DNA of 64,000 nt from Streptomyces sp. CB00455 (GCF_001905445.1 NZ_LIVQ01000003.1:62001-126000), one strand, 5' to 3'; positions 52,626 to 63,791 are shown, counted from the first letter of the stretch. Translations and numbers: made by a program. Notes: a model not told the origin generated them from the sequence alone.

Positions 52626-53414
52626 ATGGGTATGACGACTCCCCAGGTCGTCGTCCACCGGGACAAGGAGCTGATGGCCCAGGCCGCGGCGGCCCGGCTC
52701 ATCACCAAGGTCGTGGACGCGCAGGCGGCCCGCGGCACCGCGTCCGTGGTCCTCACCGGAGGCCGCAACGGCAACGGGCTGCTCGCGGCGCTGGCCGCGG
52801 CCCCCGCGCGGGACGCGGTCGACTGGTCCCGGCTGGACCTGTGGTGGGGCGACGAGCGCTACGTCCCGGCGGACGACCCCGAGCGCAACCACACCCAGGC
52901 CCGTGCGGCCCTCCTGGACTCCGTCCCGGTGGATCCCGCCCGCGTACACGTCATGCCGGCCTCGGACGGCCCGTACGGGCCCGACGTGGACGCGGCGGCC
53001 GCGGCGTACGCGGCCGAGCTGGCGAAGGCGGCCGGTCCGGAGGACCACGGCCCGGTCCCGCGCTTCGACGTGCTGATGCTGGGCGTCGGCCCGGACACCC
53101 ACGTGGCCTCCCTGTTCCCGGAGCACCCGGCGGCGCGGGAGACCGAGCGCACGGTCGTCGGCGTCCACGGCGCCCCCAAGCCCCCGCCCACCCGGATCTC
53201 CCTGACCCTCCCGGCGATCCGGGCGGCCCGTGAGGTCTGGCTGCTGGCGGCCGGCGAGGACAAGGCCGGGGCGGTCTCCATCGCCCTCGGCGGCGCCGGC
53301 GGGGTCCAGGCCCCGGCCGCGGCCGCCTACGGCCGCTCCCGCACCCTGTGGCTGCTGGACCGCGCGGCTGCGGCGAAGCTCCCGGCAGGGCTGTACCCTC
53401 CGCCGATCGCCTGA
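52626..53414 (+). CDS. pgl: 6-phosphogluconolactonase
   Basis: 262 residues, DevB/SOL family. SVVLTGGRNGNGLLAAL, DLWWGDERYVPADDPERNHTQAR and LMLGVGPDTHVASLFPEHPA give the family pattern; the usual LGxGxDGHxAS is here GVGPDTHVAS, as in other actinobacteria. It hydrolyses 6-phosphogluconolactone. GAAGGTGG precedes the ATG at 52626; ATG 52632 is the alternative. It is separated from opcA by a hairpin element, so part of its transcription may be independent. Confidence 0.94.
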   Translation: MGMTTPQVVVHRDKELMAQAAAARLITKVVDAQAARGTASVVLTGGRNGNGLLAALAAAPARDAVDWSRLDLWWGDERYVPADDPERNHTQARAALLDSVPVDPARVHVMPASDGPYGPDVDAAAAAYAAELAKAAGPEDHGPVPRFDVLMLGVGPDTHVASLFPEHPAARETERTVVGVHGAPKPPPTRISLTLPAIRAAREVWLLAAGEDKAGAVSIALGGAGGVQAPAAAAYGRSRTLWLLDRAAAAKLPAGLYPPPIA

Positions 53415-53514
53415 CGCCACCGCGCCGGGCTTCCGCGGCGCCCCGGTGGCGCCCCCGTGGCGCTCCAAGCTCCCGCGGCGCTTCAAGCTCCCGCGGCGCC
53501 GGAGCCAACAAACC

Positions 53515-53550
53515 CGAAGGGCCTGCTCTCCCTGGAGAGCAGGCCCTTCG
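53515..53550. terminator. Bidirectional hairpin terminator
   Basis: CGAAGGGCCTGCTCTCC pairs perfectly with its complement across two bases, between the converging pgl and pgi genes. The 16-base sequence CAAGCTCCCGCGGCGC also occurs twice just to its left. Confidence 0.85.
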
Positions 53551-53562
53551 CGTGCGTGCGGA

Positions 53563-55227
53563 TCAGCCGCGGCCGCGCAGCTCGCGGTAGGTGGCCACGA
53601 GGGCCTTCGTCGAGGCGTCCAGACCCGGTACGTCGGCGCCCTGCGTCAGCGCGGGTTCGATCCGCTTGGCGAGGACCTTGCCGAGCTCCACGCCCCACTG
53701 GTCGAAGGAGTCGATGTTCCACACCGCGCCCTGGACGAACACCTTGTGCTCGTAGAGCGCGATCAGCTGCCCCAGCACCGAGGGGGTGAGTTCGCGGGCC
53801 AGGATGGTGGTCGTCGGGTGGTTGCCCCGGAAGGTCTTGTGCGGGACCAGGGGCTCCGCGGCGCCCTCCTCCCGTACCTCCTGCGCCGTCTTGCCGAAGG
53901 CCAGCGCCTGCGTCTGCGCGAAGAAGTTCGCCATCAGCAGGTCGTGCTGGGCAGCCGTCGTGGGCTCCAGTTCGGCCACGGGGCGCGCGAATCCGATGAA
54001 GTCGGCGGGAATCGTCTTCGTCCCCTGGTGGATCAGCTGGTAGTACGCGTGCTGTCCGTTGGTGCCGGGCGTGCCCCAGACCACCGGGCCGGTCTGCCAC
54101 TCGACCCGATCGCCCTGCCGGTCCACGGACTTGCCGTTGGACTCCATGTCCAGCTGCTGCAAGTAGGCGGTGAAGCGCGAGAGGTAGTGGCTGTACGGGA
54201 GCACGGCGTGGGACTGGGCGTCGAAGAAGTTGCCGTACCAGATGCCCAACAGGCCGAGCAGCAGCGGCGCGTTCTCCTCGGGCGGCGCCGTGCGGAAGTG
54301 CTCGTCCATGGAGTGGAAGCCGTCCAGCAGCTCCCGGAAGGCGTCGGGGCCGATCGCGATCATCAGCGAGAGCCCGATGGCCGAGTCGAAGGAGTAGCGT
54401 CCGCCGACCCAGTCCCAGAACTCGAACATGTTGGCCGCGTCGATGCCGAAGCCGGTGACCTTCTCGCCGTTGGTCGACAGGGCGACGAAGTGCCGTGCGA
54501 CGGCGGCCTGATCGCCGCCGAGGCCCGTCAGCAGCCACTCGCGGGCCGAAGTGGCGTTGGTGATGGTCTCGATGGTGGTGAAGGTCTTGGAGGCGATGAT
54601 GAACAGCGTCTCGGCCGGGTCCAGGTCCCGCACGGCCTCGTGCAGGTCCGCGCCGTCCACGTTGGACACGAAACGCAGGGTCAGATCGCGGTCGGCGAAG
54701 GCGCGCAGGGCCTCGTAGGCCATCGCCGGGCCGAGGTCGGAGCCGCCGATGCCGATGTTGACGACGTTCCTGATGCGTTTGCCGGTGGAGCCGGTCCACT
54801 CCCCCGACCTGACCTGGCCGCAGAAGGCCGCCATCTTGTCGAGGACGGCGTGCACGGCGGGGACGACGTTCTCGCCGTCCACCTCGACGACGGCGTCGGC
54901 CGGGGCGCGCAGGGCGGTGTGCAGGACCGCCCGGTCCTCGGTCGTGTTGATCTTCTCGCCGCGGAACATCGCGTCGCGCAGCGCGCTCACGCCCGTCGCC
55001 GCCGCCAGTTCGCGCAGCAGTCGCAGCGTCTCGTCCGTCACGAGGTGCTTCGAGTAGTCGATGTGCAGGTCCCCGACCCGCAGGGTGTAGTCGCTGCCCC
55101 GGCCGGGATTCTCCTCGAACAGCTCCCGCAGATGCTTCTGCCCGAACTCCTCCCGGTGCTTGCCGAGTGCAAGCCACTCGGGCATCCGGTTGAGCTTCGT
55201 GCCGCTGTCTGCCTTCATCTCGGACAT
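53563..55227 (-). CDS. pgi: Glucose-6-phosphate isomerase
   Basis: 554 residues. The SIS folds show [24 protein letters not shown] and the signature [16 protein letters not shown]; the catalytic Glu lies in [18 protein letters not shown] region. It joins glycolysis with the neighbouring pentose phosphate genes. GGAAGAAG lies upstream of the ATG at 55227; ATG 55218 is an alternative. Streptomyces often have two pgi genes; this copy is the one beside zwf/opcA. Confidence 0.96.
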   Translation of the reverse strand: MSEMKADSGTKLNRMPEWLALGKHREEFGQKHLRELFEENPGRGSDYTLRVGDLHIDYSKHLVTDETLRLLRELAAATGVSALRDAMFRGEKINTTEDRAVLHTALRAPADAVVEVDGENVVPAVHAVLDKMAAFCGQVRSGEWTGSTGKRIRNVVNIGIGGSDLGPAMAYEALRAFADRDLTLRFVSNVDGADLHEAVRDLDPAETLFIIASKTFTTIETITNATSAREWLLTGLGGDQAAVARHFVALSTNGEKVTGFGIDAANMFEFWDWVGGRYSFDSAIGLSLMIAIGPDAFRELLDGFHSMDEHFRTAPPEENAPLLLGLLGIWYGNFFDAQSHAVLPYSHYLSRFTAYLQQLDMESNGKSVDRQGDRVEWQTGPVVWGTPGTNGQHAYYQLIHQGTKTIPADFIGFARPVAELEPTTAAQHDLLMANFFAQTQALAFGKTAQEVREEGAAEPLVPHKTFRGNHPTTTILARELTPSVLGQLIALYEHKVFVQGAVWNIDSFDQWGVELGKVLAKRIEPALTQGADVPGLDASTKALVATYRELRGRG

Positions 55228-55327
55228 CAACCCACTTCTTCCGTCCTGTCGTGCCCCGCCGAACTCCAACTTAAAGGATCAGAAGCGGGTGTGTCGGACA
55301 GGCGCTTCGGCGGCGGGGCAACGCGAA

Positions 55328-55369
55328 GGGCCCGGACCCGCAGGAGAAGGTTCCTGCGGGCCCGGGCCC
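55328..55369 (-). terminator. Hairpin terminator after the rbpA-type gene
   Basis: GGGCCCGG-CCGCAGGA pairs with TCCTGCGG-CCGGGCCC around a GAAGGT loop, with a two-base internal mismatch; 12 bases past the stop at 55381. Confidence 0.75.
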
Positions 55370-55380
55370 CGTGTCACGGT

Positions 55381-55716
55381 TCAGATCTCGCCGCGGAGTT
55401 TGGCGAGGGCCTCGGCGAGGATCGCCTCGCCGTCGGCGTCCGTGCGCCGTTCCCGTACGTACGCCAGGTGCGTCTTGTACGGCTCGGTACGCGGCGGCGC
55501 CGGCGGGTTGTCCCGGTCCTGGCCGGCCGGGAACCCGCAGCGCGGGCAGTCCCAGGTGTCCGGCACCTGCGCGTCGCTGGCGAAGCTCGGCTGCGTCTCG
55601 TGCCCGTTCGAGCACCAGAAGGAGATGCGCAGGCGGGGCGCGGACTCGCCGCGCTCGGCCTCACCCATCGGCCCCGCTCCGACCCGGCTACCACGGATCG
55701 CGTTGCCACTTGCCAC
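55381..55716 (-). CDS. rbpA: RNA polymerase-binding protein, RbpA family
   Basis: 111 residues from a GTG with AGGGAG upstream. The N-terminal MASGNAIRGSRVGAGPMGEAE tail is the RbpA N-terminus, the zinc ligands are Cys35, His39, Cys57 and Cys60 in FWCSNGHE and WDCPRCG, and the sigma-interacting C-terminal part has YVRERRTDADGEAILAEALAKLR. RbpA binds RNA polymerase holoenzyme with principal sigma and stabilises open complexes. In mycobacteria rbpA lies next to ppm1, not here, so this may be a second paralogue; that cannot be settled from the window. Confidence 0.9.
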   Translation of the reverse strand: MASGNAIRGSRVGAGPMGEAERGESAPRLRISFWCSNGHETQPSFASDAQVPDTWDCPRCGFPAGQDRDNPPAPPRTEPYKTHLAYVRERRTDADGEAILAEALAKLRGEI

Positions 55717-55905
55717 GGTCGTAACTCCCTGCGTGATGGTGCCGCGGAGCGTGAGTGGAATTCCGCCGCGGGCGCCCAAGTCTACGTAAGGCCCAACGCA
55801 CGTCCAGCGAACGGAGTTACTCGTTCCGCACCGTGGACGCCGGACCTCATGATAGGCCGGGCGGGACCGACCGGGCGGCCGGAACGGCCAGAACGGCCGA
55901 CTCCG

Positions 55906-56133
55906 CTACTTCATCAGAAGGCCGAGCGCCATGATGCAGGCGAACCACAGCAGACCGACGACGACCGTGATGCGGTCCAGGTTCCGCTCGGCCACGGAGG
56001 AGCCGCCCACGGAGGACTGCATGCCTCCGCCGAACATGTCGGAAAGGCCGCCGCCCTTGCCCTTGTGCATCAGCACGAGCAGCATCAGCAGGGCGCTGAA
56101 GACGATCAGGGCGATCGAGAACCCCATAATCAC
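55906..56133 (-). CDS. secG: Preprotein translocase subunit SecG
   Basis: 75 residues with two membrane segments (about 3-21 and 54-73) and the SecG loop with HKGKGGGLSDMFGGG. It assists SecYE-mediated export. The GTG at 56133 has AGGA seven bases upstream; an ATG two codons later is possible. The gene follows tpiA with a strong hairpin between, the same order as in mycobacteria. Confidence 0.93.
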   Translation of the reverse strand: MIMGFSIALIVFSALLMLLVLMHKGKGGGLSDMFGGGMQSSVGGSSVAERNLDRITVVVGLLWFACIMALGLLMK

Positions 56134-56176
56134 GGCTGATTCCTACTTTCTGGCTTTCCGGCTGTGCTGGATGTGC

Positions 56177-56215
56177 GCGGGGGCCGGCTGCTGGTGTCCA
56201 GCTGCCGGCCCCCGC
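56177..56215 (-). terminator. Strong hairpin between tpiA and secG
   Basis: GCGGGGGCCGGC-GCTGG pairs with CCAGC-GCCGGCCCCCGC, with bulged single bases, around a TGT loop. It may attenuate read-through from tpiA into secG. Confidence 0.8.
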
Positions 56216-56258
56216 AAGGGTACGACGGATCCGTCCTACCGCATACTCACTGCCGTGC

Positions 56259-57047
56259 CTACTGGTCGCGGAACCGGACGATCTTGACGAACTCGTCCGC
56301 GTCCAGTGCCGCGCCGCCGATCAGCGCGCCGTCGACGTCGGGCTGGGCCATGATCGCCGCGATGTTGCCGGACTTGACGGAGCCGCCGTACTGGATGCGG
56401 ACCTTGTCGGCCAGCTCCTGCGAGTACAGCTCGGCGAGGCGGCCGCGGATCGCCCCGCAGACCTCCTGGGCGTCGTCGGGGGTGGCGACCTCGCCGGTCC
56501 CGATGGCCCAGACGGGCTCGTACGCGATCACGATGGACTCGACCTGCTCGGCCGGGACGTCCTTGAGGCCGCCGTCGACCTGGCTCAGCGTGTGCTCGAC
56601 CTGCCGGCCGGCCTTGCGCACCTCCAGGCCCTCGCCGACGCACAGGATCGGGGTGAGCCCGTGCCGGTAGGCGGCCTTGACCTTGGCGTTGCAGAGCTCG
56701 TCGCTCTCGCCGTGGTACTGGCGGCGCTCGCTGTGGCCGACGGCCACGTACGTGCACTTCAGCTTCGCCAGCATCGATCCGGAGATCTCGCCGGTGTAGG
56801 CGCCGGTGTCGTGCGCCGAGAGGTCCTGCGCGCCGTACTTGATCTTCAGCTTGTCGCCGTCGATCAGGGTCTGCACCGACCGGAGGTCGGTGAAGGGCGC
56901 CAGGACGGCGACCTCGACGGCGTCGTAGTCCTTGTCGGCGAGCGCGAAGGCGAGCTTCTGGACGTGGGCGATGGCCTCGAGGTGGTTGAGGTTCATCTTC
57001 CAGTTGCCCGCCATCAGCGGGGTACGGCCGTTGTCAACTGCGGACAT
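56259..57047 (-). CDS. tpiA: Triosephosphate isomerase
   Basis: 262 residues. [11 protein letters not shown] carries the catalytic Asn and Lys, VGHSERRQY the His, and [11 protein letters not shown] the Glu; GGSV and GGAAL near the end hold the phosphate loop. It interconverts the triose phosphates. It starts six bases after the pgk stop, so pgk-tpiA is an operon. Confidence 0.97.
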   Translation of the reverse strand: MSAVDNGRTPLMAGNWKMNLNHLEAIAHVQKLAFALADKDYDAVEVAVLAPFTDLRSVQTLIDGDKLKIKYGAQDLSAHDTGAYTGEISGSMLAKLKCTYVAVGHSERRQYHGESDELCNAKVKAAYRHGLTPILCVGEGLEVRKAGRQVEHTLSQVDGGLKDVPAEQVESIVIAYEPVWAIGTGEVATPDDAQEVCGAIRGRLAELYSQELADKVRIQYGGSVKSGNIAAIMAQPDVDGALIGGAALDADEFVKIVRFRDQ

Positions 57048-57053
57048 TGCGGG

Positions 57054-58265
57054 TCAGCCCTCCAGGGCGGCGAGGCCGGGGAGCGTCTTGCCCTCGAGGT
57101 ATTCGAGGGAGGCGCCACCACCGGTGGAAATGTGGCCGAAAGCGTTCTCGTCGAAGCCGAGCGTGCGCACGGCCGCGGCCGAGTCGCCGCCTCCGACGAC
57201 GGTGAAAGCGTGGCTGTCGACGAGGGCCTGTGCGATGGCCTTGGTGCCACCGGCGTAGTCGGGGTGCTCGAAGACGCCCACGGGACCGTTCCAGAAGACG
57301 GTCTCGGCATCGGTGATCTTCGACGCGTAGAGCTCGCGCGTCTTGGGGCCGATGTCCAGCCCCTCCTTGTCGGCAGGGATCTTGTCGGCGTCGACCGTGT
57401 CGTAGTCGGCCGGCGTCTTGCCCTTGAGGTCGGGGAAGTCCTTGGAGACCAGGACGTCCACGGGGAGCACCAGCTCGACGCCGGAGGCCTCGGCGCGCTG
57501 CATGTACTCGATGACGGTCGGGACCTGGTCCTCCTGGAGGAGGGAGATGCCGACCTCGTGGCCCTGGGCCTTGAGGAAGGTGTACGCCATGCCGCCGCCG
57601 ATGAGGATGCGGTCGGCCTTGCCGAGCAGCTGGTCGATGACGGCCAGCTTGTCGGAGACCTTGGCGCCGCCGAGGACGACGACGTAGGGGCGCTTGACCT
57701 CGTCGGTCAGCTTCTTCAGGACGCCGACCTCGGTGGCGATGAGGTAGCCGGCCGCGTGCGGGAGGCGCGCCGGGAGGTCGAAGACCGAAGCGTGCTTGCG
57801 GTGGACGGCGCCGAAGCCGTCGCCGACGTACAGGTCGGCGAGCTCGGCGAGCCGGTCCGCGAAGGCGCCGCGCTCGGCGTCGTCCTTCGAGGTCTCACCG
57901 GCGTTGAAGCGCAGGTTCTCGATGACGGCCACCTGTCCGTCGGTGAGGGCCGCCACGGTCTCCTTGGCGGAGTCTCCGACGGTGTCGGTGGCGAACGTGA
58001 CGTCCGCACCGAGCAGTTCGCCCAGGCGGGCGGCGGCCGGGGCGAGCGAGAACGCCGGGTCGGGGGCGCCCTTGGGGCGGCCCAGGTGCGAGGCCACGAT
58101 GACGCGGGCGCCGGAGGCGGCGAGCTTCGCGATCGTGGGCTGGACGGCGCGGATGCGGCCGTCGTCGGTGATGGTGCCTTCGGCGAGCGGGACGTTGAGG
58201 TCCGCGCGGACGAAGACCCGCTTGCCCTTGACGCCTTCGGCGAGCAGTTCGTCGATCGTCTTCAT
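57054..58265 (-). CDS. pgk: Phosphoglycerate kinase
   Basis: 403 residues. The signature VFVRADLNVPL is near the N-terminus, SHLGRPKG follows, and GGAKVSDKLAVIDQLL and GGGDSAAAVRTLG with the final STGGGASLEYLEGKTLPG are present. It makes ATP from 1,3-bisphosphoglycerate. It lies between gap and tpiA. A G+C hairpin in the gap-pgk interval may set relative levels. Confidence 0.97.
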   Translation of the reverse strand: MKTIDELLAEGVKGKRVFVRADLNVPLAEGTITDDGRIRAVQPTIAKLAASGARVIVASHLGRPKGAPDPAFSLAPAAARLGELLGADVTFATDTVGDSAKETVAALTDGQVAVIENLRFNAGETSKDDAERGAFADRLAELADLYVGDGFGAVHRKHASVFDLPARLPHAAGYLIATEVGVLKKLTDEVKRPYVVVLGGAKVSDKLAVIDQLLGKADRILIGGGMAYTFLKAQGHEVGISLLQEDQVPTVIEYMQRAEASGVELVLPVDVLVSKDFPDLKGKTPADYDTVDADKIPADKEGLDIGPKTRELYASKITDAETVFWNGPVGVFEHPDYAGGTKAIAQALVDSHAFTVVGGGDSAAAVRTLGFDENAFGHISTGGGASLEYLEGKTLPGLAALEG

Positions 58266-58328
58266 GTGTTTCTTCTGCTCCTTTGAAGCCCTTCACCCGA
58301 AGGGCGAGGAAGGGAGGACGAGGCAAGC

Positions 58329-58375
58329 GACAGGGCCCGTGCGGCGCTTCGTCGCGCTGCCCGGACCCTGTGCTC
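58329..58375 (-). terminator. Hairpin between gap and pgk
   Basis: On the minus strand CAGGGTCCGGGCAGCGC pairs with GCGCCGCACGGGCCCTG with mismatches around GACGAA; it lies about 50 bases past the gap stop. Confidence 0.55.
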
Positions 58376-58423
58376 ACATCGTGGTGCCTTGCCTTCGGCC
58401 GCGTCTGACGACCCTGGGGATCC

Positions 58424-59455
<1,032 letters not shown>

Positions 59456-59579
59456 TCAGTGCGCCGGCGAGCTGTATGGGATGTCCCCGACCGCTTACGA
59501 CCCTACCTCTCCGTGAGCTTGGGGGTGACATCGGCCGGGGCCTGACACTCCCCCTACTTCGCGGGGGGACCCCCTGCGG

Positions 59580-59612
59580 GCCCCGTGCCGGACGTGCCGG
59601 CACGGAGCCCCG
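59580..59612. terminator. Hairpin after the M14 peptidase gene
   Basis: CGTGCCGG and CCGGCACG form a short stem with flanking GGGGCCCC-type pairs, in the 231-base gap between gap and the peptidase gene. A second small stem (CCCCC/GGGGG around 59549-59568) lies next to it. Confidence 0.45.
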
Positions 59613-59659
59613 GGGACCTGCGCCCCGTCACGCAGGGTGAATGGCGGCAGGGACGCTGG

Positions 59660-62626
59660 TCAGCGGTTCAGCGTGCGCAGCGCCTTACCGACGAGTACGG
59701 CGCGATCCGCCGCGGCCGGCAGGTGTTCCAGGCCGAAGCCCAGCAGGACGGTGTCACGCGTGGTGACGGCCGCGTAGGAGGTGAACAGCTCTCCGGTGCG
59801 GGACCAGTCACCCGGAACTTCGGGGCTTCCGGCGGGTCCGGCCTGTGCGGCCCAGGCCCCCAGGGAAGTCTCGAACCCCTCGACGGCCTGGTCGGCGCCG
59901 CCGGTCGAGAGGCGCGCGTCGTCCGCGAAGACGCCGCGGCCGCCCGAGCCCGGGTCGGTGATGTAGGAGAGCGCGACCTCGACTGTTTTGCCCGCGTAGG
60001 CGCTCAGGTCGAAGGAGACCTGCTTCCAGCCGCCGGAGGAGCCGGTGAAGCTGTTCCATGCCCCGCTGGTGCCCCGCGCGGTGCAGCCGCCGCCGTCCAG
60101 GGTGAGGTAGCGGCGCAGGAAGGGGTGGTCGTTGACGAGGAAGCCGGCGCCGCACTCCTGCGGCACGGCCGCACTGCTCAGGCCGCCCGTGTCCGCGAGG
60201 GTGGTCCAGTCGTCCCCGCCTGCCGTGTGCGCCTCCAGCGCCGCGTGGTCGTAGCCCTCCTCGGTGTTCCAGTTCAGGGCGAGCTTCAGCTGCGGCTTGT
60301 CCGCGGCGGTGACCTGGGTGAGGTCGATCGTGCGGACCAGCCGCTTCCAGTCGTCGTCGTCGTGGAGGGCGGAGGCCATCCAGCTGCCGGCGTAGGGGGC
60401 GTACGGGTTCACGACCCCGGCGAACTGACCCGCCGGTGCGCTTTTGAACTGCGGGAACTGCGCCGGGGCCAGGGTCTGGGAGGTGACGGTGTAGGACCCG
60501 GGGGCGTCGAGCGGGTTGCCCGCGGCGCCGCCGAGGCCGCCCTTGGCGCCGCTCAGGGCTCCGGCGCCGGTGAAGCCGGTCGCGCCGGCGACGGTCGTGC
60601 GGCCGTAGGCGCCGAGCCAGTACTGGCTGAAGTCGTTCGTCACGGCGCGGCCGACCTGGGCGTTGCCGCCGGCGAGCTCGCCGGCCTCGATCAGCTTTCC
60701 GCCCTCGTTCAGGAAGTCGCGGACCGCCAGCTGGGTGGCGCCGCCGGGGGACTTGGCCCCGGTGTAGTGGACGGCGGTACGGAAGTGGGAGAGGACTGCG
60801 AGGGGGTGCGGGGCGCCCTGGGTGGCGACGTCCCAGACCGCCGCGGTCCTGCCGTTGGCGCGCAGGGCGTCGACGTAGGTCTGGGCGTGCTGGGCCTTGG
60901 CCCCCTCCTCCGCGATCACCAGCACGTCCGCGCGCGGCCGCTCGGCCACCGTGTACGTGAAGTGCTCGCTGGAGACCTGCCGGCCGGAGCGGTCGCGGCC
61001 GGTGAACCAGACCTCGACCTTGTCGCCGGGCCGGGCGCCGTCCACCTCGGCCCGGTACTCGTCGAACCAGTTGTTGTCGTCGCCGCCGTAGACGTCACCG
61101 CCCTTCCATGCCTTGAGGTCCTCGTCGTGCGTGCGGCCGCCGTTGATCCGGAAGTTGAGCTCCTTGTCCTTCAGCGCCTTGCGGGCCGTGACGGAGACCG
61201 TCTGGTCCTCGCCGCGGGCGGCGTAGGAGGTGGTGAAGGGGTCCACGGTGAAGTCCGCGGCGCTCAGGCCGACGGAGGAGGCCGGCCGGTCCGGGTGCGC
61301 GGCGCTCTCGGCGACGGACAGGGCGAAGGGGACGTTCTTGGCGAACTCGGCCTGGACGAGTTTCTCGTCGTCCGGGAAGTTGAAGCCGGAGGGGCAGTCC
61401 TCGGGCTTCCACTGGTCGCCGGGGTCGCTCGCGGAGGCGGTCTGGCAGGTGGTCATCTCCGGCGTGAACATCATGACGCCGTTGACGTTGGAGGCGTGTC
61501 CGTCGGCCTCGCCGTTGGTGGTGTAGAGCTCGGAGGAGACCTGCGGGTAGTAGCCCGGGATCGCGGAGTGCTCCGGGGTGCCCGCGAGCGCCGTGTAGGC
61601 GACGTCGTCCGGGGTGGGGGTGGCCACCTGCCAGCCCACGCCGTAGAGCAGCAGCTCGGCGGCCGAGTGGTAGTTGACCGCGTACTCGAAGCCGATGCGC
61701 TTCTCGAACCGGTCGAGCGCGACGGTCTCCGGCTCGGAGGAGGCCCTGGGGCCGCGGTAGGTCTCGCTCGCCGGGTTGGGCGAGGAGCCCTCGTTGTCGT
61801 AGCCCCATTTGTAGGCGAAGTTGCGGTTGAGGTCGACGCCGTCGACGGCGGTGTGCCTGCCGTCCCCGTCGTTGTCGCGCATGTTCTTGCGCCAGAGCCG
61901 TTCGCCGTCCGGCGCGTGGGTGAAGTCGTAGCCGTCCGGGTTGGCCGAGAGCAGGAACCACAGCTCGGTGGAGTCCACCAGCTTGGTGATCCGCGGGTCC
62001 TTGCCGTAGTTGTCGAGGGTGTGGTGCATCAGCCGCCGGGTCATCTCGGGGGTGATCCACTCGCGGGCGTGCTGGTTGGACATGTAGAGCACGGACGGTT
62101 TGCCGCCGTCCTTGGTCTTCCCGGCGTCCTTGGTGACCTTGAGGGCGAGGATGTCCTTGCCCTGGACGGTCTTGCCGATGGAGACGACCTTGGTGAGCCC
62201 GGGGTTCTCCCGGGAGGTCCGCAGGATCTCCTCCTGGAGTCCGCCCTTGCCGCTGTACGGGCGGAACACCCCGTCGCCCGCGGCCTTGGCGCGGGCGAGG
62301 CCCTCGGCGGGCACCTTGCGCTCGGCGAGCTTGATGCCCTGGGCCGACAGCTGCCCGGCCTGACCGCCGGTCAGGAAGAGCTCGACCTTGGCGGCGCCGG
62401 CCGGCGGCGCCTGCTCGGCGAGTTCGCGGGAGTCCTGGCCGAGGGCGAGGACGAGCGGGATCTGTTCCCGGGTGACCTCGGCGTCGTAGACCCGGACCTC
62501 GTCGGCGGCGGGCGCGGTGCCCGCTGCGGAGCCGGGCCGGGCCTGGGCCGCCGCGGGCAGTGCGGTGAGTGTGGTTGCGAAGACGAGTGCGCTTGCGGCG
62601 AGGATCGATCTCGCGCGGTGCCTCAT
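59660..62626 (-). CDS. Secreted M14-family zinc carboxypeptidase with C-terminal beta domains
   Basis: 988 residues. A Sec signal peptide (MRHRARS, hydrophobic core, cleavage near AAAQA-RPG) and a propeptide-like part precede the M14 domain (about 125-430), with zinc ligands His186 and Glu189 in NQHAREWITPE, the third His in VNYHSAAE, and the catalytic Glu in FTPEM. The remaining 550 residues contain bacterial Ig-like and immune-inhibitor-A-like beta regions (NWNTEEGYDHAALEAHTAG, SYITDPGSGGRGVFADDARL). It probably digests peptides outside the cell. The gene breaks the otherwise conserved whiA-gap neighbourhood. GGGGGG lies just before the ATG. Confidence 0.92.
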   Translation of the reverse strand: MRHRARSILAASALVFATTLTALPAAAQARPGSAAGTAPAADEVRVYDAEVTREQIPLVLALGQDSRELAEQAPPAGAAKVELFLTGGQAGQLSAQGIKLAERKVPAEGLARAKAAGDGVFRPYSGKGGLQEEILRTSRENPGLTKVVSIGKTVQGKDILALKVTKDAGKTKDGGKPSVLYMSNQHAREWITPEMTRRLMHHTLDNYGKDPRITKLVDSTELWFLLSANPDGYDFTHAPDGERLWRKNMRDNDGDGRHTAVDGVDLNRNFAYKWGYDNEGSSPNPASETYRGPRASSEPETVALDRFEKRIGFEYAVNYHSAAELLLYGVGWQVATPTPDDVAYTALAGTPEHSAIPGYYPQVSSELYTTNGEADGHASNVNGVMMFTPEMTTCQTASASDPGDQWKPEDCPSGFNFPDDEKLVQAEFAKNVPFALSVAESAAHPDRPASSVGLSAADFTVDPFTTSYAARGEDQTVSVTARKALKDKELNFRINGGRTHDEDLKAWKGGDVYGGDDNNWFDEYRAEVDGARPGDKVEVWFTGRDRSGRQVSSEHFTYTVAERPRADVLVIAEEGAKAQHAQTYVDALRANGRTAAVWDVATQGAPHPLAVLSHFRTAVHYTGAKSPGGATQLAVRDFLNEGGKLIEAGELAGGNAQVGRAVTNDFSQYWLGAYGRTTVAGATGFTGAGALSGAKGGLGGAAGNPLDAPGSYTVTSQTLAPAQFPQFKSAPAGQFAGVVNPYAPYAGSWMASALHDDDDWKRLVRTIDLTQVTAADKPQLKLALNWNTEEGYDHAALEAHTAGGDDWTTLADTGGLSSAAVPQECGAGFLVNDHPFLRRYLTLDGGGCTARGTSGAWNSFTGSSGGWKQVSFDLSAYAGKTVEVALSYITDPGSGGRGVFADDARLSTGGADQAVEGFETSLGAWAAQAGPAGSPEVPGDWSRTGELFTSYAAVTTRDTVLLGFGLEHLPAAADRAVLVGKALRTLNR

Positions 62627-62708
62627 GTGCCCCCCTGGGCGTCGTCTGCCACGAAAGCGTTCGGACGACAGACTCAAGACCGGCCCATGCTCATGTCAAT
62701 GGGGCCTA

Positions 62709-62752
62709 CGGCAAAGGGACCCGTGCGAGTGATCGCGAGGGTCCCTTTGCCG
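62709..62752 (-). terminator. Hairpin terminator after whiA
   Basis: CGGCAAAGGGACCC pairs perfectly with GGGTCCCTTTGCCG across a 16-base loop, 44 bases past the whiA stop. Confidence 0.75.
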
Positions 62753-62795
62753 GACACCGGGCGGCGCGACCCGGTGAACCTTTCCGGTCACGGCG

Positions 62796-63791
62796 CTAGC
62801 CGGCCATGTTGTCGGCCATCTCCTCGCTGAGGTCGAGGTTGGACTCCGTGCCGGGGATGCCGAGGTCCTGGGCCCGCTTGTCGGCCATGGCCAGCAGGCG
62901 CCGGATCCGCCCGGCGACGGCGTCCTTGGTCAGCGGCGGGTCGGCCAGTGCGCCGAGCTCCTCCAGGGATGCCTGCTTGTGCTCCATGCGCAGCCGGCCG
63001 GCCGCGGCGAGGTGCTCGGGGACCTCCTCGCCGAGGATCTCCAGCGCGCGCTGCACGCGGGCCCCGGCGGCCACCGCGGCCCGCGCCGAGCGGCGCAGGT
63101 TGGCGTCGTCGAAGTTGGCCAGGCGGTTGGCGGTGGCGCGCACCTCGCGCCGCATCCGCCGCTCCTCCCAGGCCAGCACCGACTCGTGGGCGCCGAGGCG
63201 GGTCAGCAGCGCGCCGATCGCGTCGCCGTCGCGGACCACCACGCGGTCGACGCCGCGCACCTCGCGCGCCTTCGCGGCGATGGAGAGCCTGCGGGCGGCG
63301 CCCACCAGGGCCAGGGCGGCCTCCGGGCCGGGGCAGGTGACCTCCAGCGAGGAGGACCGGCCCGGCTCGGTCAGCGAGCCGTGGGCCAGGAAGGCGCCGC
63401 GCCATGCCGCCTCGGCGTCACAGGTGGCCCCGGAGACCACTTGCGGCGGGAGACCGCGGATGGGCCGTCCGCGGCCGTCCACGAGGCCCGTCTGGCGGGC
63501 CAGCTGGTCGCCTCCGGCCACGACGCGGACCACGTAGCGGCTTCCGCGGCGCAGACCGCCGGGAGCCATCACCACCAGGTCCGAGGAATGGCCGAAGATC
63601 TCCAGGATGTCCTTGCGCAGGCGCCGGGCGGCGATCCCGGTGTCCAGCTCCGCCTCGATGACGATGCGGCCGCTCACCAGGTGCAGCCCGCCGGCGAACC
63701 GAAGGACCGCCGAGACCTCCGCCTTCCTGCAGCAGGTGCGGGTGACGGGCAGGCGAGAGATCTCATCCTTCACCGCGGGCGTCATCGCCAT
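62796..63791 (-). CDS. whiA: Sporulation regulator WhiA
   Basis: 331 residues. The N-terminal LAGLIDADG-like domain has [26 protein letters not shown] and the C-terminal helix-turn-helix domain has [30 protein letters not shown]. WhiA works with WhiB to switch aerial hyphae to sporulation in Streptomyces. GGAAGG lies eight bases before ATG 63791; ATG 63785 would give a tight ATGA overlap with the upstream gene instead. Compared with Streptomyces WhiA it has a short insertion near the C-terminus ([11 protein letters not shown]). Confidence 0.97.
   Translation of the reverse strand: MAMTPAVKDEISRLPVTRTCCRKAEVSAVLRFAGGLHLVSGRIVIEAELDTGIAARRLRKDILEIFGHSSDLVVMAPGGLRRGSRYVVRVVAGGDQLARQTGLVDGRGRPIRGLPPQVVSGATCDAEAAWRGAFLAHGSLTEPGRSSSLEVTCPGPEAALALVGAARRLSIAAKAREVRGVDRVVVRDGDAIGALLTRLGAHESVLAWEERRMRREVRATANRLANFDDANLRRSARAAVAAGARVQRALEILGEEVPEHLAAAGRLRMEHKQASLEELGALADPPLTKDAVAGRIRRLLAMADKRAQDLGIPGTESNLDLSEEMADNMAG

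Noticed and set aside
53230-56139. A 969-codon open frame on the plus strand
   Set aside because: It is antisense to pgi, rbpA and secG, all of which are certain.
59585-62830. A 1081-codon open frame on the plus strand
   Set aside because: It is antisense to the M14 peptidase gene, which has a signal peptide, metal ligands and normal codon use; the plus-strand product is low complexity.
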